Part shown: one piece after another, positions 31,425 to 39,940 of the stretch | Layout: every line of letters starts with the position of its first letter | Position numbering within the stretch: the first letter of the stretch is position 1 | DNA from: JAAZLA01 sp964560975 | Lineage (GTDB): Bacteria > Spirochaetota > Spirochaetia > Treponematales > Treponemataceae | Assembly (NCBI GenBank): GCA_964560975.1 | Contig: CAZLNE010000005.1 | Coordinates: 1-39,940 of the forward strand | Direction of reading: 5' to 3' | DNA: 39,940 bases | Program-made: the position numbers and the translations under genes | The notes under the pieces: generated by a model | Seen by the model: only the letters and a program-made list of their open reading frames with translations | Database searches by the model: none | Told to the model about the DNA's origin: nothing

Positions 31425-34111
31425 ATGATTAGAAGATCTTTACACGGCTCATGGAAATTAAAACCCGCCGATACCAGCATTATAATACCACAAGAACTAT
31501 CTATTCACTTTCCCGGAGATATTCATTCTGCATTACTTGAACAAAACGTGATCAGCGATCCTTACTATGGAAAAAACGAACTCAATATTCAATGGGTTGG
31601 TCAAACTGATTGGATTTGTGAAAAAGAATTTAACATTACAAAAAGTTTTTTGAAAGGACAGCAGTTCATAGAAATTGATACCGCAGATACCTATGTTCAT
31701 GTATNNNNNNNNNNNNNNNNNNNNNNNNNNNNNNNNNNNNNNNNNNNNNNNNNNNNNNNNNNNNNNNNNNNNNNNNNNNNNNNNNNNNNNNNNNNNNNNN
31801 NNNNTTGAAAGGACAGCAGTTCATAGAAATTGATACCGCAGATACCTATGTTCATGTATATATTAATTCTAAAGAAGTTGGTTTTTGCAATAACTATTTC
31901 ATAAAATGGCGTTTCAATATCAGTCATGTAATACAAGAAGGGAAAAATACCATACAACTCGTTTTTCAATCTGCAGAAAAACATGCCGCACAAAGAGCAG
32001 CAGATTACCCCTATTCAGTGCCGTGTTCAGAATATGATGTATCTTCTCCCCATAGAAATTTTTCTCGTAAGCCGCAATGTCATTCAGGGTGGGACTGGGG
32101 TGCATGTATTATGGCTTTTGGTATTTATAATTCCATTGAACTTGTCCAGACCACTAAAGGCTTTATAGACTATGTTGAAACTAAAATTCTTAAACAGCAG
32201 CATTACTGGACTGTTGAAGTTAAAACTCATTATAATTCACTGGGTGATTTTTCAATACCTGTTAGTAACAGCCTGCAGAGCCCCGGCATCAATGCAGTAT
32301 CAAAAAAAACTTTGGTTAAAGTGCAAAAAGGTATAAATTACATAACCCGGAGCTTCACCGTAAAAAATCCTGAGCTTTGGTATCCTGCTGGATGCAGTCC
32401 AAAAGATGATGAAGCAATTATGAAAACTGGAAAACCACTATTCATAGATAATCCCTTGTACACCCTTTGCGTAAAAGCCGCTGATGCTGTGATGGAGAAA
32501 AAAATTGCTTTTAGAACCCTGGAAACAGTCAGCCAAAAAGATCAGGATGGCTTTAGTTTATTTTTTAAAGTAAACGATAGACCTATATATTCAAAAGGCG
32601 CAAACTGGATTCCGCTTGATGCACTGCCGTCACGTCAGACACCTGAACGATACGAGGCCTTGTTAGATTCTTTAGTAAAAGCAAACATGAACACAATCCG
32701 TGTATGGGGCGGCGGCATGTATGAAAAGGACATTTTCTACGAAATATGCGACCGCAAAGGAATTCTCATTTGGCATGATTTTATGTTTGCATGCGCATTA
32801 TATCCGACAAATAAAGAATTTCTTACATCTGTCCGTGATGAAGTGAGACACCAGATTCTCAGATTAAAAGATCATCCCTCTATTGCTCTGTGGTGTGGAA
32901 ATAATGAAAATCTGGGGGCACTAAACTGGTATAGTGAATCAAAAAATAACCGGGATCTTTATCTTATAGATTACGACCGGCTGAATGAGGGTGTAGTCGG
33001 CGATGAAGTGAGGAAAAATGATCCGGACAGAATGTGGCGGCCAAGTTCCCCCTGCGCAGGTCCTAATAATTATGAAGATAATTGGAAATCTGATTCAAAA
33101 GGCGACATGCATTATTGGGAAGTTTGGCATAGTAGAAAGTCATTTGACACGTATTATTCTATAAAGCCGCGATTTGTTTCTGAATTTGGATATCAGTCTT
33201 TTCCTTCATACTCGACTGTAAAAACTTATGCAGAAGAAAAAGATATGAACCTGACAAGTCCTGTAATGGAGTTTCACCAGCGATCGCCAAGCGGTAATTC
33301 TATTATTATTGAAAACTTTTCCCGTTACTTCCGTTTTCCGAATTCTCTTAAAAATATGCTATATCTGAGTCAGGTACAGCAGGCAATTGCTATAAGAACG
33401 GCGATAGACTACTGGCGGTCCTTACGTCCTTACTGCATGGGTTCGATTTATTGGCAGCTCAATGATAATTGCCCGACTGCTTCCTGGTCCTCAATTGAAT
33501 ACACAGGAAAATGGAAGCTGCTGCATTATGATGCAGTACACTTTTTTTCACCCATTGGATTAAGTCTTTACATAAAAGATAACACTCTTTATGCCTATGG
33601 ACTTAACGATACGCAAACAACAGTTGCAGCAGAAGTAACTCTTTCTTTTATAGGTTTTTCGGGCAGCAAGATACGTGATGATATAGTAATAACAAAAGAA
33701 CTTAGCATAGATTCTTCTTTACTGTTTTTCACGAGTCCATTAGACGCATTACCAGAAGAAAAAAATACTTATGTAATTATCGGTACACTTTCATACGCCG
33801 ATCTTTCAATCTCTTCAACCGTTTTTCCCGCCTCATATAAGCAATGCGAACTGCTTGAACCGGAAATTTCGTATGAACTTTCTGAAAAAGAAGAAGAGCG
33901 CAAAGTATTCGAAATACAATTAAGTGTAAAACACCCAGCCTTCTTTGTCAGTTTAGACGCCGGATCTTGTAAGGGAGTCTTCTCTGAAAATTTACTAACA
34001 ATGCTGCCGTCAAAAAAATATATACTTTTTTTTACACCGGAAAACAAAAGAGCTTCATTTGCAAAGTTCAAAAAAGAATTTGCTATTTACCATCTGAGGG
34101 GAACTTACTAA
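31425..34111 (+). CDS. Beta-mannosidase, glycoside hydrolase family 2 (interrupted by an assembly gap)
   Basis: Hydrolyses terminal beta-mannosides, for example from mannan oligosaccharides. The gene is split by 100 N (31705-31804). The 55 bases before and after the gap are identical; merging the copies restores one open frame of 843 residues, normal for the family. Visible features are the N-terminal jelly-roll domain (LHGSWKL...HFPGDIHSALL), CHSGWDWGACI, the acid/base Glu in WCGNNE (about residue 443 after merging) and the nucleophile Glu in FVSEFGYQSFP (about 535), 92 apart as expected. There is no signal peptide, so it acts in the cytoplasm on imported oligosaccharides. The neighbouring convergent ROK regulator may control it. 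Confidence 0.88.
31650..31704 (+). repeat. Left copy of a 55-bp duplication at the assembly gap
   Basis: Identical to 31805-31859 over 55 bases, starting TTGAAAGGACAG. Length and position at both sides of a run of exactly 100 N mark it as an unmerged contig overlap, not a biological repeat. Confidence 0.9.
31705..31804. other. Assembly gap of 100 N
   Basis: A round-number placeholder gap inside the beta-mannosidase gene. The flanking 55-bp copies overlap end to end, so the true missing length is probably zero and one copy is redundant. Confidence 0.95.
31805..31859 (+). repeat. Right copy of the 55-bp duplication at the assembly gap
   Basis: Exact repeat of 31650-31704. Coding frame continues from here to 34111 in the frame expected if one copy plus the gap (155 nt) is removed. 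Confidence 0.9.
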
Positions 34112-34119
34112 AAAAGTAT

Positions 34120-35292
34120 CTAGTACGCTTTCTTAAAATCTGAAAAGGTTTCCAGAACAGAACGGCCTGTTCCGGACCGCGATGATAAACTTGGTAAGGC
34201 AAACAGCTGTTCCAAATACATAGCAGCAGAGCCATAGGCAACAGAAAGATTTTCAAGAGAGGCTAAAGACACCGAATACTTTCTTTCTATACCATACGGC
34301 CATTGATATTTAATACGATCTTGTATTAAGGATAAAAGCTTCGATGCATAGGATTTATCAATTCCGCCAATATATACCTGCTCCAAATTCAAGGTGTTTA
34401 CCAAGAAAGCAGCATGCTGGGCAAGTTCAAAAAAAACAGACTGTATGACATCGTTATCAACACTTTCCAGACGGTCTTCGCCTGAATAAAACTGACCTCT
34501 ATTGCCTTCGTTCCAAAGAATACTTCGAAACTCGCCTGCAGAACACTCATGACCCTTTAATATTTTTCCATTTACAACAAGACCAAGCCCAACAGAAAGG
34601 TTTTTTCTTGAGGCTTCTCTCGGCTGTAACACGCGGTATTCGGTCAGTAAGAACAACATATTTTGTATATTATGATTGGCTGATAGAAGCTGCTCACCGT
34701 AACAGCAGCATCTTGCGTCATTTTCAATGATTACAGGAATATCAATAATCTTAGAAACCTCTTTTACAAATGCAAAAGATTCATGAATCATTAAGGGAAC
34801 AGATTGAATAATCACACCATTATTAGAATCTACAAGTGCAGGAAACCCGACGCCAATGCCGATCAAAGGAATACCCATCTTTTCAGCCTCAGCTGCGATC
34901 TTCTCGAATGCCCGGAAAAAAACACCATAATAGTTATCTTTCTCATAGAGTCCCGGATGAATCTCTTCCTGATGCTGAAACAGTACTTTCCCATGCATAT
35001 TTAAAATACAGCAGACATAACGGCCGGGATTAATTTCGACCCCTCCAATGCAGGCAAACGAAGGGGTAATCTGCAGATAAATAGGTTTTCTGCCGCCTAA
35101 AGGACCGGTATCACCTTGTGATAGTTCAGTGACAAGACCAATATCAGCAAGAGAGGATACAATTTTTGTGACGGTAGATTTATCGATCCCGAGTTCTGAA
35201 GCAATTTCAATACGGCTTATTCCGCCCTTTTGCCAAATGAGACGTAAAATTCGGGAAACGTTAATATCAGCAGGTGAATTAATCGATTTCAT
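34120..35292 (-). CDS. ROK-family transcriptional regulator (NagC/XylR type)
   Basis: A 390-residue sugar-responsive regulator. The N-terminal winged helix-turn-helix covers about residues 8-65 (ISRIEIASELGIDKSTVTKIVSSLADIGLV), followed by GGRKPIYLQI and a ROK sugar-binding domain with GIGVGFPALVDSNNGVI and SVGLGLVVNGKILKG. The CxCGxxGC zinc motif of many ROK proteins is missing; the region reads ECSAGEFRS. It lies directly downstream of nagB (1 nt apart) on the same strand, so it probably senses an amino-sugar or related phosphate and controls nagB and perhaps the GH2 and GH94 genes. It ends 8 nt from the convergent beta-mannosidase stop. Confidence 0.87.
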   Translation of the reverse strand: MKSINSPADINVSRILRLIWQKGGISRIEIASELGIDKSTVTKIVSSLADIGLVTELSQGDTGPLGGRKPIYLQITPSFACIGGVEINPGRYVCCILNMHGKVLFQHQEEIHPGLYEKDNYYGVFFRAFEKIAAEAEKMGIPLIGIGVGFPALVDSNNGVIIQSVPLMIHESFAFVKEVSKIIDIPVIIENDARCCCYGEQLLSANHNIQNMLFLLTEYRVLQPREASRKNLSVGLGLVVNGKILKGHECSAGEFRSILWNEGNRGQFYSGEDRLESVDNDVIQSVFFELAQHAAFLVNTLNLEQVYIGGIDKSYASKLLSLIQDRIKYQWPYGIERKYSVSLASLENLSVAYGSAAMYLEQLFALPSLSSRSGTGRSVLETFSDFKKAY

Positions 35293-35293
35293 A

Positions 35294-36097
35294 TTACAAA
35301 CTATTATTCATGTTGGGAGCTTCAACATCCTTAAAATACTTTAAAGTTCCTACCTTTAACTCATCGGTTGCATCATCATCGCACACAATGAGGGCCTTTG
35401 GATGCAGTTGAAGACAGCTGATAGTCCACATCTGACTTATGCCTCTTTCAACAGCATGTGCTAATGCGCGGGCCTTATTATGTCCTGTTATAAGAATCAT
35501 TACTTCTGCAGCATCTGTAATAGTACCAACGCCGACAGTAAGTGCTGTTGTTGGGACTTGACTTACATCATTGCCGAAAAAACGGGAATTTACAAGAATT
35601 GTTTCATGCGTTAGGGTTTTTATGCGGGTTCTTGAAGTTAATGATGATCCGGGCTCATTAAAAGCAATATGCCCATCGACACCTACCCCGCCAAGAAAGA
35701 GCTTAATGCCGCCTGCAGCTGTTATAGCTTTTTCATAGGCTGCACATTCGGCTTCAAGATCCTGAGCCATTCCGTTCAAAATATGAACATTATCCTTTTT
35801 AATATTGATGTGGCTGAAAAAATTATCCCACATAAATCGATGATAGCTCTGCGGATGGTCAGAAGGAAGTCCAACATACTCATCCATGTTGAATGTTACA
35901 ACATGTTCAAAAGAAACCTTGCCTGCCTTATTCAAAGCTGCTAATTCTTTATAGGTTCCAAGAGGTGTTCCTCCAGTAGGAAGACCAATAACAAATGGTT
36001 TTTTAGCAGTAGGCGAAGCTTCATTAATACATCTTGCAATATGATTTGCTGCCCATACCGAGCAAGAATCATAATCCGGTCTTACAATTAGTCTCAT
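35294..36097 (-). CDS. nagB: Glucosamine-6-phosphate deaminase
   Basis: NagB converts glucosamine-6-phosphate to fructose-6-phosphate and ammonia. The 267-residue protein keeps the catalytic residues at exactly the E. coli positions: D72 (NMDEYVGL), D141, H143 and E148 (GVDGHIAFNEPG), plus the phosphate loop GLPTGGTP (38-45). An AGGAGG lies 11 nt before the ATG, longer than usual. It is first in a two-gene unit with the ROK regulator. No nagA is visible in the window. Confidence 0.95.
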   Translation of the reverse strand: MRLIVRPDYDSCSVWAANHIARCINEASPTAKKPFVIGLPTGGTPLGTYKELAALNKAGKVSFEHVVTFNMDEYVGLPSDHPQSYHRFMWDNFFSHINIKKDNVHILNGMAQDLEAECAAYEKAITAAGGIKLFLGGVGVDGHIAFNEPGSSLTSRTRIKTLTHETILVNSRFFGNDVSQVPTTALTVGVGTITDAAEVMILITGHNKARALAHAVERGISQMWTISCLQLHPKALIVCDDDATDELKVGTLKYFKDVEAPNMNNSL

Positions 36098-36197
36098 TTT
36101 AAAAAAATCCTCCTAAAAGAGTACCTCTTTTTCAGTACAACAAATTCCATTTTACTCCTTATTCGAAAGTAAATCCATACCCGCAAGTTTTTAATTT

Positions 36198-36301
36198 CTT
36201 GAATCAAGTAATGAGCCTACTCCACAAAAACTATGGTATACTTATTTGACAAGAGCTGCTTTATATGATACTCTTTGAGTTAATTGGTTATTTCAACTAA
36301 C
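36198..36301. promoter_or_regulatory. Divergent regulatory region between nagB and cellobiose phosphorylase
   Basis: The 260-nt gap holds no gene. For the plus strand TTGACA (36246-36251) is a clear -35; the best -10 is GATACT (36267-36272, 15 nt) or TACTCT (36269-36274, 17 nt). Operator-like elements: palindrome CTTGA-A-TCAAG (36198-36208) and inverted repeat GTTAATTG / CAACTAAC (36279-36301, one mismatch) just after the -10. These are candidate ROK sites. Confidence 0.45.
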
Positions 36302-36357
36302 CTAACTATGACAGTTTCGCCTATGAGATATTGGTGCATAGCGCCTAGGAGGATGTA

Positions 36358-38826
36358 ATGAAATTCGGGCATTTTGACGACCTTAACAGGGAGTATGTTA
36401 TTGAAACTCCCCAAACACCATACCCGTGGATTAACTATCTGGGTAACGAGAAATTCTTTTCTCTTATTTCAAATACAGCTGGAGGCTACGCTTTTTATAC
36501 CGATGCACGCCTTCGCCGTTTAACCCGTTATCGCTATAACGATGTTCCGCTCGATAACAACGGCCGTTATTTCTTTATTAATGATAACGGAACTGTTTGG
36601 AATCCAGGCTGGAAGCCGATGCGTGTTGAACTTGACAGCTATGAATGCCGCCATGGATTTGGCTACTCCAAAATTGCATCGGCCAAAAACGGTGTAAAAG
36701 CTGATATTCTTTACATGATTCCCAATGGCGATAATGCAGAAATTCAGATGATTACCCTGACCAATACAACTTCTCAAAAAAAACAAGTTGCACTTCATTC
36801 TTATATTGAGTGGTGCTTGTATAACGCACATGATGATAATACAAACTTCCAGCGCAATTTTTCTATCGGTGAAGTTGAAGTATTAGGAAGCACCATTTAC
36901 CACAAGACTGAGTATCGTGAAAGAAGAAACCACTATGCTTTCTACCATGTTAACTCAAAAATTGACGGTTTTGAAACTGATAGAGAAACCTTTCTTGGTC
37001 TACACAACAATTATGATCATCCAAATGCAGTATTTGCAGATAAAAGTTCTAACTTTGTTGCAGACGGCTGGTCTCCTGTTGCAAGCCACCGCATTAATGT
37101 TTCTCTTAACGCAGGTGAATCTAAGACCTTCATCTTTGTACTCGGCTACATTGAAAACGATACCGACAAAAAATTTGCAGCTAAGGCCGAGCCTGGATTA
37201 CTACAAACAAATCCTGCAATGCGTGTTATCAACAAGGATAAGGCAATTGCTCTCCAGAACAAGTACGACAGTGTTGAAAAAGTAAATAAAGCTTTTACCA
37301 TTCTCAAAGAATTCTGGGCAGAGATGGTCGGCAAGTACACATTAAAAACAGGAGATGAAAAACTTGACCGCATGGCCGTATGGAACCAGTATCAGTGTGT
37401 TGTAACCTACAATTTTGCCCGCTCAGCTTCATACTTTGAAAGCGGAATTGGACGCGGTATAGGATTTCGCGATACAAGCCAGGATATGCTCGGTGTAGTT
37501 CACTCAATGCCTCAAGAACGCGTCCGTGAACGCCTATTTGATGTTGCATCAACTCAATTTGAAGACGGAAGCGCATACCATCAGTTCCAGCCTCTTACCA
37601 AACGCGGAAATGCTGATATTGGCAGTAACTTTAACGATGACCCCTTATGGCTGATTCTCGGTGTTGGCGGTTACATTAAAGAAACCGGTGATAAGCAGTT
37701 CCTCACAGAAATGGTTCCCTTTGATAACAACGAAAAAAATAAGGCTACACTTTTTGAACACTTAAAACGCTCATTCCGTTACACAACAACACATATTGGT
37801 CCTCACGGCCTCCCCCTCATTGGACGCGCCGACTGGAACGATTGTCTTAACCTCAACTGCTTCAGTTCTGACCCCAACGACTCTTTCCAGACTTCAACAA
37901 ATAAGGATGGAAAAAATGCAGAATCTGTCATGATTGCGCAAATGTTTGTCTATGTTGCTCCTGAATACGCAGCTATGTGCCGCATGTTAGGCGATGAAGC
38001 AGAAGCAAAATTTGCAGAAGAACAGGCTGCTAAGATGGCAGACCAGATCTGTAAAACCGGCTGGGACGGAGATTGGTATGTACGCGCATATGACGATTTT
38101 GGTAACAAGATTGGATCAAAAGAATGCGAAGACGGTAAAATATTTATTGAGACACAAGGCTTCGGTTCTATGGCTCAAATCGGTGCGGATAAAGGCTACC
38201 CGGCAAAGGCTCTCGACAGTGTTGAAAAACACCTAGACACAAAATATGGTATTGTAATCCTTGATCCGCCGTATAAAGATTACCACATTGAACTTGGCGA
38301 AGTTTCATCGTATCCGCCGGGATATAAGGAAAATGCAGGTATATTCTGCCATAACAACCCATGGATTATTATTGGTGAAGTAAAAACCGGCAGAAGTGCA
38401 AAAGCCTGGGAACACTACAAGAAAATCGCTCCATCCTACCTTGAAGATATAAGCGAGATTCACCGACTTGAACCCTATGTATATGCTCAGATGATTGCAG
38501 GAAAGGCAGCACGACGCCATGGAGAAGCTAAAAACAGCTGGCTTACAGGAACTGCAGCATGGAACTTTGTTGCACTTTCACAGTGGATCTGCGGTGTAAG
38601 ACCAGAATACGAAGGACTCCGAATTGAACCGAGACTTCCGTCCCACATTAAAAATGCAGTCATTACAAGAAAGTACAGAGGTGTAACCTACAAGATAGAT
38701 ATTACCAACAACAATCCTGAAGGCAAGATTGTATTAAATACTTCTGATAGTGCAGCTATCAACAATACCCTCGTTCTTGCAAAAGACGGAGTAAAAGAAG
38801 TTACTATTAAAGCCATCGTCGGTTAA
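36358..38826 (+). CDS. cbp: Cellobiose phosphorylase, glycoside hydrolase family 94
   Basis: Splits cellobiose with phosphate into glucose-1-phosphate and glucose, saving ATP. The 822-residue protein follows the clostridial cellobiose phosphorylase pattern from end to end: MKFGHFDD, TPYPWINYLGNE, NTAGGY, YHKTEYRERRNHYAFY, ESGIGRGIGFRDTSQD, the GRADWNDCLNLN catalytic block (Asp 492/495) and HGEAKNSWLTGTAAWNF near the end. It has no signal peptide and is cytoplasmic. AGGAGG lies 5 nt before the ATG and a strong terminator follows. Chitobiose or longer cellodextrin activity in GH94 cannot be excluded, but similarity favours cellobiose. Confidence 0.93.
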   Translation: MKFGHFDDLNREYVIETPQTPYPWINYLGNEKFFSLISNTAGGYAFYTDARLRRLTRYRYNDVPLDNNGRYFFINDNGTVWNPGWKPMRVELDSYECRHGFGYSKIASAKNGVKADILYMIPNGDNAEIQMITLTNTTSQKKQVALHSYIEWCLYNAHDDNTNFQRNFSIGEVEVLGSTIYHKTEYRERRNHYAFYHVNSKIDGFETDRETFLGLHNNYDHPNAVFADKSSNFVADGWSPVASHRINVSLNAGESKTFIFVLGYIENDTDKKFAAKAEPGLLQTNPAMRVINKDKAIALQNKYDSVEKVNKAFTILKEFWAEMVGKYTLKTGDEKLDRMAVWNQYQCVVTYNFARSASYFESGIGRGIGFRDTSQDMLGVVHSMPQERVRERLFDVASTQFEDGSAYHQFQPLTKRGNADIGSNFNDDPLWLILGVGGYIKETGDKQFLTEMVPFDNNEKNKATLFEHLKRSFRYTTTHIGPHGLPLIGRADWNDCLNLNCFSSDPNDSFQTSTNKDGKNAESVMIAQMFVYVAPEYAAMCRMLGDEAEAKFAEEQAAKMADQICKTGWDGDWYVRAYDDFGNKIGSKECEDGKIFIETQGFGSMAQIGADKGYPAKALDSVEKHLDTKYGIVILDPPYKDYHIELGEVSSYPPGYKENAGIFCHNNPWIIIGEVKTGRSAKAWEHYKKIAPSYLEDISEIHRLEPYVYAQMIAGKAARRHGEAKNSWLTGTAAWNFVALSQWICGVRPEYEGLRIEPRLPSHIKNAVITRKYRGVTYKIDITNNNPEGKIVLNTSDSAAINNTLVLAKDGVKEVTIKAIVG

Positions 38827-38847
38827 AAACCCTGCTTCTATGAAACG

Positions 38848-38887
38848 AAGACTCCCGGAACACATATTGTTTTGGGAGTCTTTTTTT
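38848..38887 (+). terminator. Terminator of cellobiose phosphorylase gene
   Basis: Perfect 9-bp stem AAGACTCCC (38848-38856) / GGGAGTCTT (38874-38882) followed by a run of seven T (38881-38887), 22 nt after the stop codon. Confidence 0.9.
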
Positions 38888-38890
38888 ATC

Positions 38891-38919
38891 TTGCAAGCCG
38901 ATGAAAAAAAGCATACTAT
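38891..38919 (+). promoter_or_regulatory. Candidate promoter of the CBM9-like gene
   Basis: TTGCAA (38891-38896), 17 nt, TACTAT (38914-38919). The -10 ends 6 nt before the ATG, so transcription would start at or next to the start codon. Confidence 0.4.
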
Positions 38920-38925
38920 GAATTT

Positions 38926-39654
38926 ATGAAAGAAATTACTATTCCCTTACTAAACGAAAAACTCTTGATTAATACTGGCGAAATTTTAGAGTCTTATGAT
39001 CTTGAGGGTGTCGAACTCGAATATCCGTGGTTAAAATACAGGCCGCGAACACTCTTCGCCGGGGTATTTATTGCCGCCGGTATAGACGGGATTGCATGTT
39101 CCTTTTGCTCCGAAGTCCCAAAAAATAAGCTGATAGCGAATCACCGTACTCCTCTTGACAAAATATCTGAAGACGACTGTGTAAGCGTTTTCATACAACC
39201 TGCCGGCAGTGAAAACTATTATGCGTGGGAAGTTAACAGCGAAGGAAACTGTCATAATTATCGTGCACCATGCGGAGAAAAAAATGATGAATTAAAATTT
39301 GACTATGAATTGAAATCTCAAGTTAACATAACAACCAGTGTTGAAGATGAGTTTTGGTATTTAAATATCTTTATACCTTGGACAGATTTTTCCTTTGGTC
39401 CCGGTTTTTTACATACTTCACTTGAAGGACAAGAATGGCGCTTCACGTGCAATCGAATTGATAATACCGGCATGGAGCTTGAGAGGCAGAAAAGAGAAAA
39501 GCAGCAGTCAAAAGTAAAGGGGACACCGAAAAAAAATAATCCGGGTCTGCAAACATTGGTTGAAGGAACTGAGTTTCCATCTTTTCATCAGAATGAGTAT
39601 TTTGCTGCCGGAAGATTCCAATCGTATGAAAAAATTATACAGGATGCTCATTAA
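38926..39654 (+). CDS. CBM9-like carbohydrate-binding-domain protein, cytoplasmic
   Basis: A 242-residue protein with no signal peptide or membrane segment. Its body resembles the family 9 carbohydrate-binding-like fold: SVFIQPAGSENYYAWEVNSEGNCHNYRAP (about 86-115), FWYLNIFIPWTDF, EWRFTCNRIDN and a C-terminal PSFHQNEYFAAGRF. Such domains are usually parts of secreted glycosidases; a free cytoplasmic one is less common and its role is unclear. It follows cellobiose phosphorylase but after a terminator, with no Shine-Dalgarno before the ATG. The segment around 185-205 is Lys/Gln-rich and probably a flexible loop. Confidence 0.6.
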   Translation: MKEITIPLLNEKLLINTGEILESYDLEGVELEYPWLKYRPRTLFAGVFIAAGIDGIACSFCSEVPKNKLIANHRTPLDKISEDDCVSVFIQPAGSENYYAWEVNSEGNCHNYRAPCGEKNDELKFDYELKSQVNITTSVEDEFWYLNIFIPWTDFSFGPGFLHTSLEGQEWRFTCNRIDNTGMELERQKREKQQSKVKGTPKKNNPGLQTLVEGTEFPSFHQNEYFAAGRFQSYEKIIQDAH

Positions 39655-39752
39655 AAAAATTGTTCTGCGTGTATGACGCAGCTGAAGCATTCAAAGCAAG
39701 GGTACGAATATTTATTCTCTTACTTAAAAAGTGATTCAAGTTCAATCAATAC

Positions 39753-39792
39753 AAAAAGACTCATGAACAGACACTCTCTCATGAGTCTTTTT
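39753..39792. terminator. Bidirectional terminator, 14-bp stem
   Basis: AAAAAGACTCATGA (39753-39766) pairs perfectly with TCATGAGTCTTTTT (39779-39792), 12-nt loop. T-runs occur on both strands, so it can end both the CBM9-like gene and the permease-like gene coming from the right. Confidence 0.88.
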
Positions 39793-39813
39793 GATTTAAA
39801 TAAAATATACTAC

Positions 39814-39940
39814 CTATTCTTTTGTTTTTGGAATAGCAAGGTTAAGAATAATACCGATAACTGTTGCAAGCGCTACACCGCCCAAAGAGAAGGTGAAACT
39901 TGAACCAATGTTGAACTGTAAGATTCCGCCGCCGATTCCT
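39814..39940 (-). CDS. Uracil permease-like NCS2 transporter, C-terminal fragment (cut by window)
   Basis: The minus strand is open from the right window edge to a TAG at 39814-39816. The last 41 residues read GIGGGILQFNIGSSF, FSLGGVALATVIG, then IILNLAIPKTKE. A glycine-rich stretch followed by a final membrane helix ending in ILNL..P is typical of the C-terminus of nucleobase:cation symporter-2 proteins such as UraA/PyrP. The start and most of the gene are outside the window. A strong terminator lies just downstream. Family confidence is moderate because so little is visible. Confidence 0.65.
   Translation of the reverse strand, partial: GIGGGILQFNIGSSFTFSLGGVALATVIGIILNLAIPKTKE

Noticed and set aside
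31650..31859. 55-bp direct repeat flanking the gap as target-site duplication of a mobile element
   Set aside because: Far too long for a normal target duplication, the gap is a placeholder of exactly 100 N, and removing one copy restores the gene.
39673..39903. 76-residue plus-strand open frame near the right end
   Set aside because: It runs through a strong bidirectional terminator and is antisense to the permease-like C-terminus; composition is not protein-like.

Overview
The window looks like a chromosomal segment of a low-to-moderate GC spirochaete, most likely a gut or rumen Treponema. The signs are a trans-2-enoyl-CoA reductase very close to the Treponema denticola enzyme as I remember it, FliS and chemotaxis genes, AT-rich intergenic regions and polysaccharide-degrading enzymes. 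It is draft sequence: a 100-N gap sits inside one gene, and both window ends cut genes (cheA on the left, a uracil-permease-like gene on the right). I see no tRNA, rRNA, CRISPR array, prophage or insertion sequence. Most genes are conserved housekeeping genes.

Layout. (1) 1-5258, plus: chemotaxis operon cheA(partial)-MCP-like-cheY-cheW-cheR-cheB. (2) 5259-6767, minus: exodeoxyribonuclease III followed by a rhomboid-like protein whose catalytic Ser is replaced by Thr. (3) 6955-10335, plus: clpS-clpA-aat, an N-degron operon (tagging transferase, adaptor, unfoldase) behind a strong promoter with a palindrome over its -35. (4) 10682-19924, plus: ten-gene fatty-acid operon fabH-fabD-fabG-fabF-fabZ-fabV-accB-accC-accD-accA, closed by a structured bidirectional terminator; acpP is absent. 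(5) 20078-24446, minus: purD, a TspO/MBR-related membrane protein and ftsH, probably three separate transcription units. (6) 24597-31375, plus: fliS, a coiled-coil protein, polA, coaE and a SPOR-domain protein, then a secreted beta-rich protein whose start codon lies in a 14-bp hairpin. (7) 31425-39654: carbohydrate cluster with a GH2 beta-mannosidase, convergent nagB-ROK regulator, GH94 cellobiose phosphorylase and a cytoplasmic CBM9-like protein. (8) 39814-39940, minus: C-terminus of an NCS2 uracil-permease-like protein.

How the parts work together. Region 4 encodes malonyl-CoA synthesis plus every catalytic step of type II fatty-acid elongation, with FabV as the enoyl reductase. Region 3 covers Leu/Phe tagging and delivery to the Clp protease; ClpP is elsewhere. 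Region 7 points to intracellular use of beta-linked oligosaccharides (phosphorolysis of cellobiose, hydrolysis of mannosides) and amino-sugar entry into glycolysis.

The best leads are non-coding or residue-level: the start-codon hairpin at 29937-29967, three genes with leaderless-mRNA geometry, operator-like palindromes at clpS and fabH, a lysine at the ClpS gate position, a short deletion in AccC and the rhomboid Ser-to-Thr change. The break in the beta-mannosidase is an assembly artefact. I did not find a clearly new multi-gene system.
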